A stretch of 64,000 nucleotides of DNA from Pseudomonadota bacterium (GCA_021846965.1 JAJZWA010000013.1:1-64000), one strand, 5' to 3'. Numbered from the stretch's first letter, positions 7,898 through 17,309 are shown. Translations and numbers: made by a program. The notes: a model not told the origin generated them from the letters alone.

Positions 7898-8533
7898 TCA
7901 CCCCTGCCCGAGCATGCGCGAGGCCAGCTCGCGTGCATCCTCGGAGCCTTCGCGCAGCGCCTGCGCCAGTGCCATGCGGGCCTCCTGAGGGTGGTTCTGG
8001 CTGAGCTTGAACTTGGCCGTGACCCGCTGCACCTCGATGTCGATGCCGACCACGCCGGCCAGCATGGAGCGCACGTAATCCTCCGGGGCGTCCGAGACCG
8101 CCCAGGGCCGGGCGCTCCCGGCCTCGTGGGTGTCGGTCAGTTCGCCCACCAGTGCGCGCAGCCAGTCGACGTCGTCGACGGCGCGCAGGCGTCCGGCCAC
8201 CTGCACGATCAGGTAGTTCCAGGTCGGCACCACCTTGCCGTCCACGGCCTTGCGCGGATGCGCGCCCGGGCTGATGTAGGCCTGCGCACCGTGGAACAGC
8301 GCCAGCACCTCGCATCCGGATTCGCCGGCGCGGCGCCACAGAGGATTGCCGCGCGCCACATGGCCGCGCAGGCGCAGCAATCGGTCCTGCGCGTCGACGT
8401 CGGCCAGCAGCACCACGGGGTTGGCGTCCAGGCCCTCGGCGTCCTGCGTGATCAGGGTGGCCAGCGGGCGGGCGCGCAGCAGGCGCAGCACCTCGGAGGG
8501 ATCATCGACGGCGAAATGGCGGGGCAGGTACAT
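7898..8533 (-). CDS. PaiB-like FMN-binding split-barrel protein
   Basis: A 211-residue protein of the PaiB family (FMN-binding negative transcriptional regulator / split-barrel flavin fold). Hallmarks are the start MYLPRHFAVDDP, the central HPRKAVDGKVVPTWNY and the C-terminal FKLSQNHPQEAR. Bacillus PaiB affects sporulation and protease genes. In proteobacteria the role is unknown and may be enzymatic rather than regulatory. The ATG at 8533 fits the family N-terminus exactly, while the open frame continues far upstream without support. It is divergent from tamA (84-bp spacer) and convergent with the fds operon. Confidence 0.9.
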   Translation of the reverse strand: MYLPRHFAVDDPSEVLRLLRARPLATLITQDAEGLDANPVVLLADVDAQDRLLRLRGHVARGNPLWRRAGESGCEVLALFHGAQAYISPGAHPRKAVDGKVVPTWNYLIVQVAGRLRAVDDVDWLRALVGELTDTHEAGSARPWAVSDAPEDYVRSMLAGVVGIDIEVQRVTAKFKLSQNHPQEARMALAQALREGSEDARELASRMLGQG

Positions 8534-8617
8534 GGGGCGGCTCTCGGCTCGCGGCTGCGGGGAGGGCGTAATCCCGACCGCGCTCAGGGTGATTTTGCGA
8601 CAAAGCCATAATGCCAT

Positions 8618-10456
8618 GTGCCCATGCCGATCCACGACCCGCGACCACGATCCCCCGTGCCGCGATGCGCCCGCGCATCGCGCAACACGCGTCGAGCGGG
8701 GTGGCTGCTGGGAGTCGTGCTGATGCTGCCGGGCGTGGCCTGCGCGGCGGGGGCCGCGCCGCAGCGGCTTGCCCCGGCACCCCGCGCCGGCACCTACGTG
8801 GTGGACATCCAGGCGCCCAGGGAACTGCGCGATGCCTTGCGGCGCGGGCTGGATCTGGAGCGATGGAAGGATGACGGGGACCTGCGCGAGGAGCAGCTTC
8901 GCTCCCTGGTCGAGGAGGTCCCCGCGCAGGCGCGGCAGGTGCTGGAGGCGCTGGGCTATTTTTCGCCCCGGGTGGAGGTGCGCCTGGACGTCACGCGCCA
9001 GCCCTGGCGCGTGCTGCTGCACGTGGAGCCCGGCGAGCCCAGCCGGGTCGTCGCGGTGCGCTTGCGCGTGCTCGGGCCCGATGGGCGGCCGCTGACGGCG
9101 CTGCAGTCGCAACTGCTGCGTCACTGGAGCCTGGGCGAGGGCAGCGTGTTCGATAGCGCGAGCTGGCAGTCCGCCAAGAGCGATGCCCTGCTGCGCCTGA
9201 GCACGCGGCGCTACGCGGCGGCGCGCATCGTGGCCAGCCGCGCGCTGGTGGATCCGGCGCAGCACGCTGCGCGCCTGTCGGTGGATTTCGAGACCGGCCC
9301 CGACTATCGCTTCGGTCCCCTGAGCGTGCATGGGCTGCAGCGCTACCCCGAGTACGTGGTGCGCAATCTGGCCCCCTGGTCGCAGGGCGACCCCTATTCC
9401 CAGGAACAGCTGCTGCACCTGCAGCAGCGCCTGCAGGACAGCCGCTATTTCCGCAGTGCCACCGTCGGAGCCCCGCTGTCGGGCGCTCGCGGCGACCAGC
9501 TTCCGGTGGACGTGAACGTGATCGAGCAGCGCGCCCAGCGCCTGGGCTTCGGCCTGGGTTACAGCAGCAACACCGGTGCGCGTACCCAGATGGACTACGG
9601 CAACCTCGATCTGTTCGGGCAGGCCTTGCGCCTGAGCAGCTCGGTCAAGCTGGAGACCTTGCAGCAAAGCCTGGGTGCCACGCTGCAGTTTCCGCGCCGC
9701 CACGACGGCGCGAACTACAGCATCGACGCCCAGGTCCTGCATTCGGACATCCAGGGCCTGACCACGCGCAGCCAGAGCCTGGGGCTGCAGCGCCGGCGCA
9801 GCGACGGGCCGATCCAGACCATCCAGTCGCTGCAGTTCATCAATGAGCAGCAGCAGCTCACGGGTGGGCCGGTGTCGTCGAACATGGCCCTGATGCCCGG
9901 CTACACCTGGACACGCCGGCGCCTGGACAGCCCGCTGGATCCCACGCGTGGCAATCTGCTCAGCGCACAGATCAGCGGCGGAGCCCGCGCGCTGCTGTCG
10001 GACCAGAACTTCGTGCGCCTGTACGTGCATGCCCTGCAATACCTGCCGCTGGGCCCGGACAACCAGCTGATCCTGCGCGGCGAGCTGGGCCAGGTGCTGA
10101 GCCCCTCGGCCAACGGCATCCCGCAGCAGGAGTTGTTTCGCGCGGGGGGGATCGGTTCGGTGCGAGGCTACCCCTACCAGAGCCTGGGCGTGGTGCAGGA
10201 TGGCGCGGTGGTGGGCGGGCGCGCCTTGTTCACGGCCGGCGTCGAGGCGGTGCACTGGGTGCTTCCGCGCTGGGGCGCGGCCCTGTTCGTCGACGCCGGA
10301 AATGCGGCGGACAGCTTTCACAGCCTGCATCCGGTGCTGGGCTACGGCGTGGGCCTGCGCTGGCGCAGCCCGGTGGGGCTGGTCAGCGTCAATCTGGCCC
10401 ATGGACGCGCCATCGGCTCGACGCGTTTCGAATTCAACGCCGGTGTGAGTTTCTGA
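8618..10456 (+). CDS. tamA: Autotransporter/outer-membrane assembly factor TamA (Omp85 family)
   Basis: A 612-residue outer-membrane protein. A signal peptide (hydrophobic stretch GWLLGVVLMLPGVACA after a basic n-region) is followed by POTRA-type domains up to about residue 300 and a C-terminal Omp85 beta-barrel. The conserved barrel motif GGIGSVRGYPY is at about residues 510-520, and the protein ends in Phe. With inner-membrane-anchored TamB it forms the TAM complex, which links the two membranes and helps insert outer-membrane proteins or move lipids. The start is GTG at 8618 with an ATG two codons later, and no clear Shine-Dalgarno is visible. Its TGA overlaps the tamB ATG (TGATG). Confidence 0.93.
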   Translation: MPMPIHDPRPRSPVPRCARASRNTRRAGWLLGVVLMLPGVACAAGAAPQRLAPAPRAGTYVVDIQAPRELRDALRRGLDLERWKDDGDLREEQLRSLVEEVPAQARQVLEALGYFSPRVEVRLDVTRQPWRVLLHVEPGEPSRVVAVRLRVLGPDGRPLTALQSQLLRHWSLGEGSVFDSASWQSAKSDALLRLSTRRYAAARIVASRALVDPAQHAARLSVDFETGPDYRFGPLSVHGLQRYPEYVVRNLAPWSQGDPYSQEQLLHLQQRLQDSRYFRSATVGAPLSGARGDQLPVDVNVIEQRAQRLGFGLGYSSNTGARTQMDYGNLDLFGQALRLSSSVKLETLQQSLGATLQFPRRHDGANYSIDAQVLHSDIQGLTTRSQSLGLQRRRSDGPIQTIQSLQFINEQQQLTGGPVSSNMALMPGYTWTRRRLDSPLDPTRGNLLSAQISGGARALLSDQNFVRLYVHALQYLPLGPDNQLILRGELGQVLSPSANGIPQQELFRAGGIGSVRGYPYQSLGVVQDGAVVGGRALFTAGVEAVHWVLPRWGAALFVDAGNAADSFHSLHPVLGYGVGLRWRSPVGLVSVNLAHGRAIGSTRFEFNAGVSF

Positions 10457-13400
10457 TGCCACGAGGCGCGGATTCCCCCTCCTCCGGTGAGCGCAGGCGG
10501 CCCGGCGCCCGGCGCGGCTGGTGGCTCGGCGGGGGTGCGGCCCTTCTGCTGGCCGGCCTCGTCGCGGCGCTGGCCTGGCTGGGCAGCCCCGGCGGCATTC
10601 GCTGGCTGGGCGCACGCGCCGGCCTGGGCGTGCAGGGGGTGCAGGGCAGCGCGTGGAGCACGCTGCGCGTGTCGCGCCTGCAATGGAGCCGTGGCTCGAT
10701 CCGGGTGGATGCCCGCGACCTGCTGCTGCGCTGGCGCCCGGCGGATCTGTGGCACCTGGCGCCAAGCCTGCATGTGATCGAGCTGTCGGCGGGCGAGATC
10801 GACGTGCAGCAAGGGCCATCGCCAGGCGCCTCGGGCCCGCCGCGCCTGGCCGCGGAGCTGGTGCCCCCGATCGCGCTGCGGGTGGACCGGCTGCAGGTGC
10901 GCCAACTGCGATGGCGCGGAACAGGCCAGGGCCCCTGGCTGGATCTGGGCGCCCTGCATGCACGCCTGTCGGCCGACGCCGCGAAATGGGAGGTGTCGGC
11001 CGACTGCAACGGCCCCTGGGGCAGCATGCGCGCGCAAGCGCGCATGGCCTCGCGGGCACCCTTCGCGCTGCGCGGATCCCTGGGCGCCGAGCTTTCCCCC
11101 AGGGGCCGGGAGCTGCGCCTCGATTCCCGCGTGGCGGGGACCCTGGAGAGCCCGCGCCTGGAAGCGACCCTGCGAGCCGTGCAGGCACGCGCCGTGGTGC
11201 GCGCCGAGCTCCATCCCTTTCGGAGCCTCTGGTTGGGCCCGAGCAGCGTCGAGCTGCAAGCGCTGGATCCGCAGCGCATCGATCCGGCCTGGCCCAGGGC
11301 CGAACTCAGCCTGCAGGCACGATTGCAGGGTGCCGCGATGCAAGGTGCCGCGACGCAGGGCCTGCGCGGTGAGCTGCGCCTGCACGACGCGCTGCCAGGC
11401 AGCCTCGATGCGGGGCGCCTGCCCCTGCTGGGGGCGAGCTCCAGCCTGACCCTGCAAGCCGGTGTGTTGCGGGCCCCGGACCTGCATCTGGCCCTGGCCG
11501 GGGGCGCCAGCCTGGACGGCAGCCTCGCGTGGCCGCTGGACGGCAGCGCCGCGGTGGACCTGCAGGCCCACGGGCTGGACCTGCATGCGCTGTTCACCCG
11601 CCTGGTGAGCACGCGGCTGCAAGGCCGTCTGCAGGCAACGCTGGGCGCGAAGGCGCAAAGCCTGCATGCCTCGCTGAGCCAGCCGGGCTGGAAGGCGCAG
11701 TTGCAGGCGCGGCGCGCGGGCAGCACCATCGAGCTGGAACGCGCGCTGTTGCAGGCCCAGGGAGCCGAGCTGCACCTGGCCGGCAGGCTCGACGAAGCCG
11801 CCGGCAAGGCTTTTGCCGTGCAGGCCAGGCTGCGCGATTTCGATCCACGGCGCTTCGGCGACTGGCCGCGGGCGCAACTCAACCTGCGCTTGCAGGCGCG
11901 GGGCGACCTGGCCACGCCGAGGGCCCGATTCGATCTGGAGCTGCAACCCAGCCAGTGGCGCGGGCAACTGCTGGAGGGCAGCGCCAGCGGCTTGCTCCGA
12001 CCCGGCAGCTTGCGCCAGCTGCGGACGCGCCTGCGCCTGGGCGCCAACCGCCTGCGGGCCGAGGGCAGCTTCGGCGAGCCGGGGGACAGCCTGCACCTGG
12101 ACCTGCAGGCGCCCGCGCTGGGGCAATTCGGCGAGGGCTGGAGCGGCAGCGCGCAGGCCCATGCCAGCCTGCACGGAAGCCTGGCCATGCCCAGCGGCCG
12201 GATCGAGCTGCAGGCACGCGAACTGCATGGGCCGCAGGGCCTGGGCCTGGGGCGCCTCGACCTCGATGCCCAGCTGCTGCAGGGCCTGCAGGGCCCGCTG
12301 AGCGTGCAGGCCACGGGCAGCCAGCTGCGGGTGGCCGGCCAGTCCCTGCGCGAGCTGGCGCTGCAGTTGCGGGGCACGCTGCGGGCGCACACCCTGAGCC
12401 TGCGCCTGGTGGCGCCCCCGCGCCTGCGCCTGCGGGTCAGCGCGCAGGGGTCCTGGCAGCCCGCGACGGGCTGGGCGGGGAGCATCGACACCCTGGACAA
12501 CTCCGGCCCGGTGCCACTGCGCCTGCTGGCGCCGGCCGCCCTGCGCGTGGGCAGGCACGGCAGCTTCTCCCTGGAGCACGTCCTGCTGCGCAGCCCGGGT
12601 GGCAGCCTGGACGTGCACAGCCTGCGGCGCGATGCCAAGGCCTGGTCGGGTCGCGGAAGCGCCAGCCAGCTCGACCCTGTGTACTGGGCACGCCTGCTCG
12701 GCGCGAGGCTGCACGGGCTGCGCTCGGATCTGCGCCTGGCGGCGCAGTGGGAGCTGCGGGCAAGCCCCTCCATGCATCTGCACCTGGATGTTCAGCGCAG
12801 CGGCGGCGACCTCGTGCTGCCGGCAGGAGCGGGCCTGCCGCTGGGCCTGTCCCGCCTGGGCCTGCATGTGGACGCGGGCGCGGGCGGCCTGCATGCGGCG
12901 CTGGAGGCCGCCGGCGCCCGGCTGGGCGAACTGCGGGCGAGCGCGCAACTGGGGCTGCTGGATTCGCCGCAGGGATGGCGCGTGGACCCTCACGCGCCGC
13001 TGGTCGGCCAGGCGCGGCTGGACATGCCCGACCTGTCCTGGATCTCGGGATGGCTGCCGCAGGGGGCGCGGGTCGCCGGGGCGCTGCGCGGGGAGCTGCA
13101 GGCCGCGGGAACCCCGGCCACGCCGCGCTTGCAGGGCAGCCTGTCCGGACACGCGCTGGCCCTGGCCTTGCCCGGCCCGGGACTGGACCTGCGCGAAGGC
13201 AGCATCGATGCCTTGTTCGAGGGCGACGCCCTGCAGCTGCGCTCGCTGGTGGTGCACGACGCTTCCGGGCGGGGAACCCTGCGGGCCAGCGGGAGCATGG
13301 ACCTGGCCGACGGACTGCCCAGCGGCAGCCTGGACCTGAGCCTGGACAAGTTGCAGGCGCTGGATCGCCCCGGGCGACAGGTCGAGCTCAGCGGCAGCGG

Positions 13401-14268
13401 GCGGCTGCGCGCGCGTCGCGGCCACGTCGCACTCGACGCCGCGTTGCGCGTCGACAAGGCCGACATCGAACTGGCCAGCGCGGACACCCCGCGGCTGGCG
13501 CCGGACGTGGTGGTCCAGGGGCGCCCGGCCCGCGCGCCTGCCGCGGCGGCTCCGATGCCGGTGAGCGCCAAGGTCCACGTCGACCTGGGGCGCGACTTCC
13601 GTCTTCGCGGCTACGGCGTCGACGCACGCCTGGGAGGCGCGCTGCTGCTGCGCGCCGAACCGGGGCAGGCGCTGGCCGCCGAGGGCAGTGTCGGCGTGCG
13701 CAGCGGCAGCTACTCGGCCTATGGCCAGCAGCTGGCGCTGGTGGCCGACAGCAGCGTCAATTTCTCCGGGCCGGTGGACAATCCGGGGCTGAACCTGGCC
13801 GCCCAGCGAGAGAATCTCCCGGTGCAGGTGGGCGTGCGGGTCACGGGCACGCTGCGCGCGCCGAAGGTGAGTCTGAACTCCGATCCACCGATGTCCGATG
13901 GCGCCATCCTGTCCTGGCTGATCCTGGGCCAGGATCCGAGCACCGTGGGCAGCGACCAGAACGCGCTGCTGCAGACCGCGGCGGCGGCGCTGTTGTCCAG
14001 CGGACAGGGTGTTCCCCTGACCAGCCGCCTGGCTGGCGCGCTCGGCCTGGACCAGCTCACGCTCAGCGGCCAGGGCGGCCTGCAGAACAGCGTGCTGACG
14101 GTGGGCAAGAAGCTCAGCTCGCGCCTGTCGGTCAGCGTCGAGCAGGGGCTGGCCGCCACCGGCAGCCTGTTCAACGTGCGCTACACCTTCACGCACCGGC
14201 TGTCGCTGCGCCTGCAGTCAGGCCTGGACAACGCCGTGGACCTGTTCTACACCTTCCATTTCGACTGA
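10456..14268 (+). CDS. tamB: Translocation and assembly module subunit TamB (AsmA-like, DUF490)
   Basis: A 1270-residue protein. A basic N-terminus and a single membrane anchor (GWWLGGGAALLLAGLVAALAW, about residues 21-41) precede a very long periplasmic region of repeated beta-strand segments, and the conserved TamB C-terminal domain ends in YTFHFD. TamB proteins span the periplasm as a hydrophobic beta-taco groove and contact TamA through the C-terminus. The region is extremely Leu/Gln/Arg/Ala-rich, which explains the long antisense open frames. It overlaps tamA by one base, so the two are co-translated. Length is typical of the family. Confidence 0.93.
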   Translation: MPRGADSPSSGERRRPGARRGWWLGGGAALLLAGLVAALAWLGSPGGIRWLGARAGLGVQGVQGSAWSTLRVSRLQWSRGSIRVDARDLLLRWRPADLWHLAPSLHVIELSAGEIDVQQGPSPGASGPPRLAAELVPPIALRVDRLQVRQLRWRGTGQGPWLDLGALHARLSADAAKWEVSADCNGPWGSMRAQARMASRAPFALRGSLGAELSPRGRELRLDSRVAGTLESPRLEATLRAVQARAVVRAELHPFRSLWLGPSSVELQALDPQRIDPAWPRAELSLQARLQGAAMQGAATQGLRGELRLHDALPGSLDAGRLPLLGASSSLTLQAGVLRAPDLHLALAGGASLDGSLAWPLDGSAAVDLQAHGLDLHALFTRLVSTRLQGRLQATLGAKAQSLHASLSQPGWKAQLQARRAGSTIELERALLQAQGAELHLAGRLDEAAGKAFAVQARLRDFDPRRFGDWPRAQLNLRLQARGDLATPRARFDLELQPSQWRGQLLEGSASGLLRPGSLRQLRTRLRLGANRLRAEGSFGEPGDSLHLDLQAPALGQFGEGWSGSAQAHASLHGSLAMPSGRIELQARELHGPQGLGLGRLDLDAQLLQGLQGPLSVQATGSQLRVAGQSLRELALQLRGTLRAHTLSLRLVAPPRLRLRVSAQGSWQPATGWAGSIDTLDNSGPVPLRLLAPAALRVGRHGSFSLEHVLLRSPGGSLDVHSLRRDAKAWSGRGSASQLDPVYWARLLGARLHGLRSDLRLAAQWELRASPSMHLHLDVQRSGGDLVLPAGAGLPLGLSRLGLHVDAGAGGLHAALEAAGARLGELRASAQLGLLDSPQGWRVDPHAPLVGQARLDMPDLSWISGWLPQGARVAGALRGELQAAGTPATPRLQGSLSGHALALALPGPGLDLREGSIDALFEGDALQLRSLVVHDASGRGTLRASGSMDLADGLPSGSLDLSLDKLQALDRPGRQVELSGSGRLRARRGHVALDAALRVDKADIELASADTPRLAPDVVVQGRPARAPAAAAPMPVSAKVHVDLGRDFRLRGYGVDARLGGALLLRAEPGQALAAEGSVGVRSGSYSAYGQQLALVADSSVNFSGPVDNPGLNLAAQRENLPVQVGVRVTGTLRAPKVSLNSDPPMSDGAILSWLILGQDPSTVGSDQNALLQTAAAALLSSGQGVPLTSRLAGALGLDQLTLSGQGGLQNSVLTVGKKLSSRLSVSVEQGLAATGSLFNVRYTFTHRLSLRLQSGLDNAVDLFYTFHFD

Positions 14269-14292
14269 GCCGCCGTGCCTCCCGGGGGGCGG
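14269..14292. terminator. Terminator-like hairpin between convergent genes
   Basis: GCCGCC at 14269-14274 pairs with GGCGGC at 14287-14292 right after the tamB stop and before the convergent gene ending at 14311. There is no T-run, so intrinsic termination is uncertain. Confidence 0.3.
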
Positions 14293-14310
14293 CCCTGTGC
14301 GGCGCGCGGT

Positions 14311-14820
14311 TCAGGGGAAGGCGGGAATGTCGGGGTCAACTCCCTCGGGTTCGGCCTCGGGGTGCTGGCTGCGCACGAGCTGCTCGATTTCCTCGACGCG
14401 GTGCGGGTGCACGTCGACCATCATCAACAGCTTGCCCTGCTCGATGGCCTGCTCATAGGGGCGCAGTTTCGGGCTGTCCACGCTGACGCCGATCATGCTG
14501 CTCACCCAGGCGCCGACCGCGCCGCCGGCCACCGCCAGGCTGAGCACGATGGCTCCGGCCGACACCACGGCCGCTCCGGGCACGGCGATGACCACCAGGC
14601 CGGCCAGCGTGCCGGTGACGCCCCCCAGCCCGAGGCCGCGCTCGAGGGCCGGGATCAGGTCGCTCTTCTCGGCCAGGCCGGCCTCGGGCAGGTTGCCCAT
14701 CGGCGTGCCTTCGCGCGCCACGACGTGGATGGATTTCTCCGGCACCCGCGCCAGCAGGAGCTCGTCGACGATGGCCGAGGCCGTGGAGACGTCCGGAACC
14801 AGGAAGTACAGGCGTCGCAT
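14311..14820 (-). CDS. Hypothetical membrane protein with glycine-zipper hairpin
   Basis: A 169-residue protein not recognised beyond a resemblance to DUF1269-type stress-associated membrane proteins. Residues 1-60 form a soluble part (RRLYFLVPDVSTASAIVDEL, then VPEKSIHVVAREG). Residues about 63-112 are a glycine- and alanine-rich hydrophobic hairpin (LGLGGVTGTLAGLVVIAVPG, then AVAGGAVGAWVSSMIG). The tail is again soluble, with His/Glu-rich segments (MMVDVHPHRVEEIEQLV). Glycine-zipper hairpins insert into membranes. The N-terminal part could be a small ligand-sensing ferredoxin-like fold. It lies alone between tamB and a transaminase on the same strand, and no function is assigned. Confidence 0.75.
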   Translation of the reverse strand: MRRLYFLVPDVSTASAIVDELLLARVPEKSIHVVAREGTPMGNLPEAGLAEKSDLIPALERGLGLGGVTGTLAGLVVIAVPGAAVVSAGAIVLSLAVAGGAVGAWVSSMIGVSVDSPKLRPYEQAIEQGKLLMMVDVHPHRVEEIEQLVRSQHPEAEPEGVDPDIPAFP

Positions 14821-14877
14821 GGAAGGCTCCTTGGGCGGGTGAGGGCAGGGGTCGGGCGCGTGCCGTGGCCGGCTCGC

Positions 14878-16245
14878 TCAGCGCGTCTCCCGCAGCGCGC
14901 GGCGCAGCGTCTCGGTGAGTTGCTCGATCTGCGCGCGCTCGATGATCAGGGGTGGCGACAGCGCGATCGTGTCTCCGGTATAGCGCACCAGGGCGCCGAG
15001 TGCAAAGCAGCGCGCGAACACCTCCTGCCCGCGCAGGCCGGCGCCGTCGGCTCGGGGCTGCAGTTCCACGGCGCCCATGAGGCCGATGTTGCGGATGTCG
15101 CGCACGTGCGGGGCGTCCCGCAGTGCGTGCAGCGCCTGCTCCCAGTCGCTGTCCAGTCCGTCCCTGCGTACCCGTTCGAGCAGTCCTTCCTCGGCGTACA
15201 GGCGCTGCGTGGCCAGCGTGGCGGCCGCGGCCAGCGGGTGCCCGGAATAGGTGTAACCGTGCGGCAGTTCGATGGCGCCCTGCGCGGCGGCGTCCAGCAC
15301 GGTGTCGACCAGGTCCTCGCGCACGAATACCGCGCCCAGGGGCACGGTGCCGTTGTTGACCGCCTTGGCGGTGACCATGATGTCGGGCATCACGCCCAGC
15401 GCCTGTGCCGCGAAGGGCGCGCCCAGGCGACCGTAGCCGGTGATCACCTCGTCGAACACCAGCAGCAGGCCGTGCTTGTCGCACAGCGCACGCAGGCGCT
15501 GCAGGTAGCCCTGGGGCGGCACCAGCACACCGGTGGACCCGGCCACGGGCTCGACGATCACCGCGGCGATGTTCGAGGCATCGTGAAGCTGCACGATGCG
15601 CTCGAGCTCGTCGGCTAGGTGCGCCCCCCAGGCCGGCTGGCCGCGCGAGAAACCCTGGTGCTCGAGGTCGTGGGTATGCGGGAGATGGTCCACGTGGGGC
15701 AGCAGCGCGCCGTGGAACACCTTGCGGTTGCCGGGGATGCCGCCTACCGAGATGCCCCCGAAGCCCACGCCGTGGTAGCCGCGCTCCCGGCCGACGAACA
15801 CGGTGCGCTGGCCCTGCCCGCGCGCACGGTGGTAGGCCAGCGCGATCTTCAGCGCGGTGTCCACGCTCTCCGAGCCCGAGTTGGTGAAGAACACGCGCTT
15901 GAGCCGGCCGGGCGCGATGTCGGCCAGCACCTGCGCGGCCTCGAACTCCAGCGGGTGTCCGAGCTGGAAGGAGGGCGCGTAGTCCATGCTCGCGGCCTGC
16001 TCCTGGATCGCGCGGGTGATGGGCTCGCGGCAGTGGCCGGCATTCACGCACCACAGTCCCGCCACGCCGTCGAGGATCTGGCGCCCGTCGTCGCTGCGGT
16101 AGTACATGCCGCTGGCCTGCACCAGCAGGCGCGGCGCGCTCTTGAAGGCGCGGTTGGCGGTGAAGGGCATCCACAACGCCTGCATCGGCGGCGCCGCCGC
16201 AGGGGTCGAGGGCGCGGGGGACTGGGAATTCTCGCGTGCGTTCAT
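14878..16245 (-). CDS. Class III aminotransferase, beta-alanine/omega-amino acid--pyruvate transaminase type
   Basis: A 455-residue PLP enzyme of aminotransferase class III. Hallmarks are FFTNSGSESVDTALKIA (PLP phosphate binding), YHGVGFGG, VFDEVITGYGRLG (Asp contacting the pyridine N), the Schiff-base Lys in VTAKAVNNGTVPLGAV, and HGYTYSGHPLAAAA. The N-terminal LWMPFTANRAFK matches omega-amino acid:pyruvate transaminases, which move the amino group from beta-alanine or similar omega-amines to pyruvate. Substrate is inferred. The start at 16245 (MNARENSQ) has a GAGGAA ribosome-binding site. It is divergent from the CinA-like gene. Confidence 0.88.
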   Translation of the reverse strand: MNARENSQSPAPSTPAAAPPMQALWMPFTANRAFKSAPRLLVQASGMYYRSDDGRQILDGVAGLWCVNAGHCREPITRAIQEQAASMDYAPSFQLGHPLEFEAAQVLADIAPGRLKRVFFTNSGSESVDTALKIALAYHRARGQGQRTVFVGRERGYHGVGFGGISVGGIPGNRKVFHGALLPHVDHLPHTHDLEHQGFSRGQPAWGAHLADELERIVQLHDASNIAAVIVEPVAGSTGVLVPPQGYLQRLRALCDKHGLLLVFDEVITGYGRLGAPFAAQALGVMPDIMVTAKAVNNGTVPLGAVFVREDLVDTVLDAAAQGAIELPHGYTYSGHPLAAAATLATQRLYAEEGLLERVRRDGLDSDWEQALHALRDAPHVRDIRNIGLMGAVELQPRADGAGLRGQEVFARCFALGALVRYTGDTIALSPPLIIERAQIEQLTETLRRALRETR

Positions 16246-16360
16246 GGAAGTTTCCTCGGAATGCGGAACAATGTACGGCATCGACTTGGCCCTGGCGCGC
16301 ATGCCGGATTGCCGGGCTTGCGCTGCCAGATCGTTCCGTTCACTTGCGCCTCTCCCGCTC

Positions 16361-17146
16361 ATGGCTCTGGGTCTGTACATCATCGGTGACGAAATCCTGT
16401 CCGGCAAGCGGCAGGACAAGCATTTTTCCCGCGTGCAGCAATTGCTGGCCGCGCGAGGAATGCAATTGCAATGGGCGCAGTACCTGGGCGACGACGCCCA
16501 GGTGCTGCGTGAGTCCCTGCGCGCCAGTTTCGAGCGCGGGGACACGGTGCTGAGCTGCGGGGGCATCGGCGCCACGCCGGACGATCACACCCGCGCGGCG
16601 GCCGCCGCGGCGCTCGGCCTGCCGCTGGAACTGCATCCCGAGGCGGTCGCGCTGATCCGCCAGCGCATCCTGACGGCTTCGCTGGGGGAGCCCGACTCCG
16701 CGGCCAACCAGCAGCGCCTGCAGATGGGCAATTTTCCGCAGGGCGCGCAGATCATTCCCAACCCCTACAACCAGATCCCGGGCTTTTTCCTCCGGGAACA
16801 CTACTTCGTGCCCGGCTTCCCGGTGATGGCCTGGCCGATGATCGAGTGGGTGCTGGACACGCGCCTGCAGCATCTGCACCGCCCGGCGGGATACCTGGAA
16901 CGTGGCCTGATCGTGCAGGGCGCGATGGAGTCCGAACTCACCCCGCTCATGCTGCGCATCGAACTCGAGCACGCGCAGGTCAAGGTGTACAGCCTGCCCA
17001 GCGTGGACGACCCCCAATGGGGCCGGCACATCGAGATCGGCGTCAAGGGCGAACCCCTGCGCGTGCAGGCGGCCTTCGACGCCCTGCGACAGGGCTTGGT
17101 CGCACTCGGCGCGAATTTGCGCACCGAAACGGTGCGTTCCATCTGA
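16361..17146 (+). CDS. CinA N-terminal (MoaB/Mog-like) domain protein
   Basis: A 261-residue stand-alone member of the competence/damage-inducible CinA / molybdopterin-binding (MoCF) fold. The nucleotide-pocket motifs LGLYIIGDEILSGKRQDKH and SCGGIGATPDDHT are clear. The C-terminal amidohydrolase domain of full CinA is absent, so this is the short form common in Burkholderiales. In CinA this domain has ADP-ribose pyrophosphatase activity, while the role of the short proteins is not established. The ATG at 16361 matches the family N-terminus. An NtrC-type site lies inside its last codons, so its 3' end doubles as glnA control DNA. Confidence 0.85.
   Translation: MALGLYIIGDEILSGKRQDKHFSRVQQLLAARGMQLQWAQYLGDDAQVLRESLRASFERGDTVLSCGGIGATPDDHTRAAAAAALGLPLELHPEAVALIRQRILTASLGEPDSAANQQRLQMGNFPQGAQIIPNPYNQIPGFFLREHYFVPGFPVMAWPMIEWVLDTRLQHLHRPAGYLERGLIVQGAMESELTPLMLRIELEHAQVKVYSLPSVDDPQWGRHIEIGVKGEPLRVQAAFDALRQGLVALGANLRTETVRSI
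17121..17135 (+). promoter_or_regulatory. NtrC-type enhancer site 1 upstream of glnA
   Basis: GCACCGAAACGGTGC is a perfect GCACC-N5-GGTGC dyad, the core of the NtrC (NRI) binding consensus. It lies within the 3' end of the CinA-like gene, about 160 bp upstream of the -24 element. Confidence 0.8.
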
Positions 17147-17159
17147 AACGCCCCGTTTC

Positions 17160-17184
17160 GGTGCATGTGGCACCGAAGCAGTGC
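17160..17184 (+). promoter_or_regulatory. NtrC-type enhancer site 2 upstream of glnA
   Basis: GCACC-GAAGC-AGTGC (17170-17184) is a near-perfect NtrC dyad. Its left arm also pairs with GGTGC at 17160-17164. Paired NtrC sites 100-160 bp upstream of a sigma-54 promoter are the classical glnA enhancer layout. Confidence 0.72.
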
Positions 17185-17293
17185 GCGTGCCCGATCGCCC
17201 GGGCGAGCCCTGTCCAGCGCGTCGCGCGATCGCGCCCAGGCGCGCCGGACTTGCGCGCATGGCCACCGGACGCGGCGCGAAATCATCGGGGGA

Positions 17294-17309
17294 TGGCATG
17301 GATTCTGCT
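17294..17309 (+). promoter_or_regulatory. Sigma-54 (RpoN) promoter of glnA
   Basis: TGGCATGGATTCTGCT has the invariant GG (-24) and GC (-12) separated by exactly 10 bases, matching TGGCAC-N5-TTGCW with few mismatches. It predicts a start near 17320 and a leader of about 115-120 bases before glnA. Confidence 0.8.

Noticed and set aside
7898-11188. Long N-terminal extension of the PaiB-like gene
   Set aside because: The upstream frame only crosses tamA and tamB on the opposite strand. The family N-terminus begins at 8533.
10342-14196. 1284-codon open frame antisense to tamB
   Set aside because: Its composition is a GC-rich mirror of TamB, with no recognisable domain, no ribosome-binding site and full overlap with a recognised gene.
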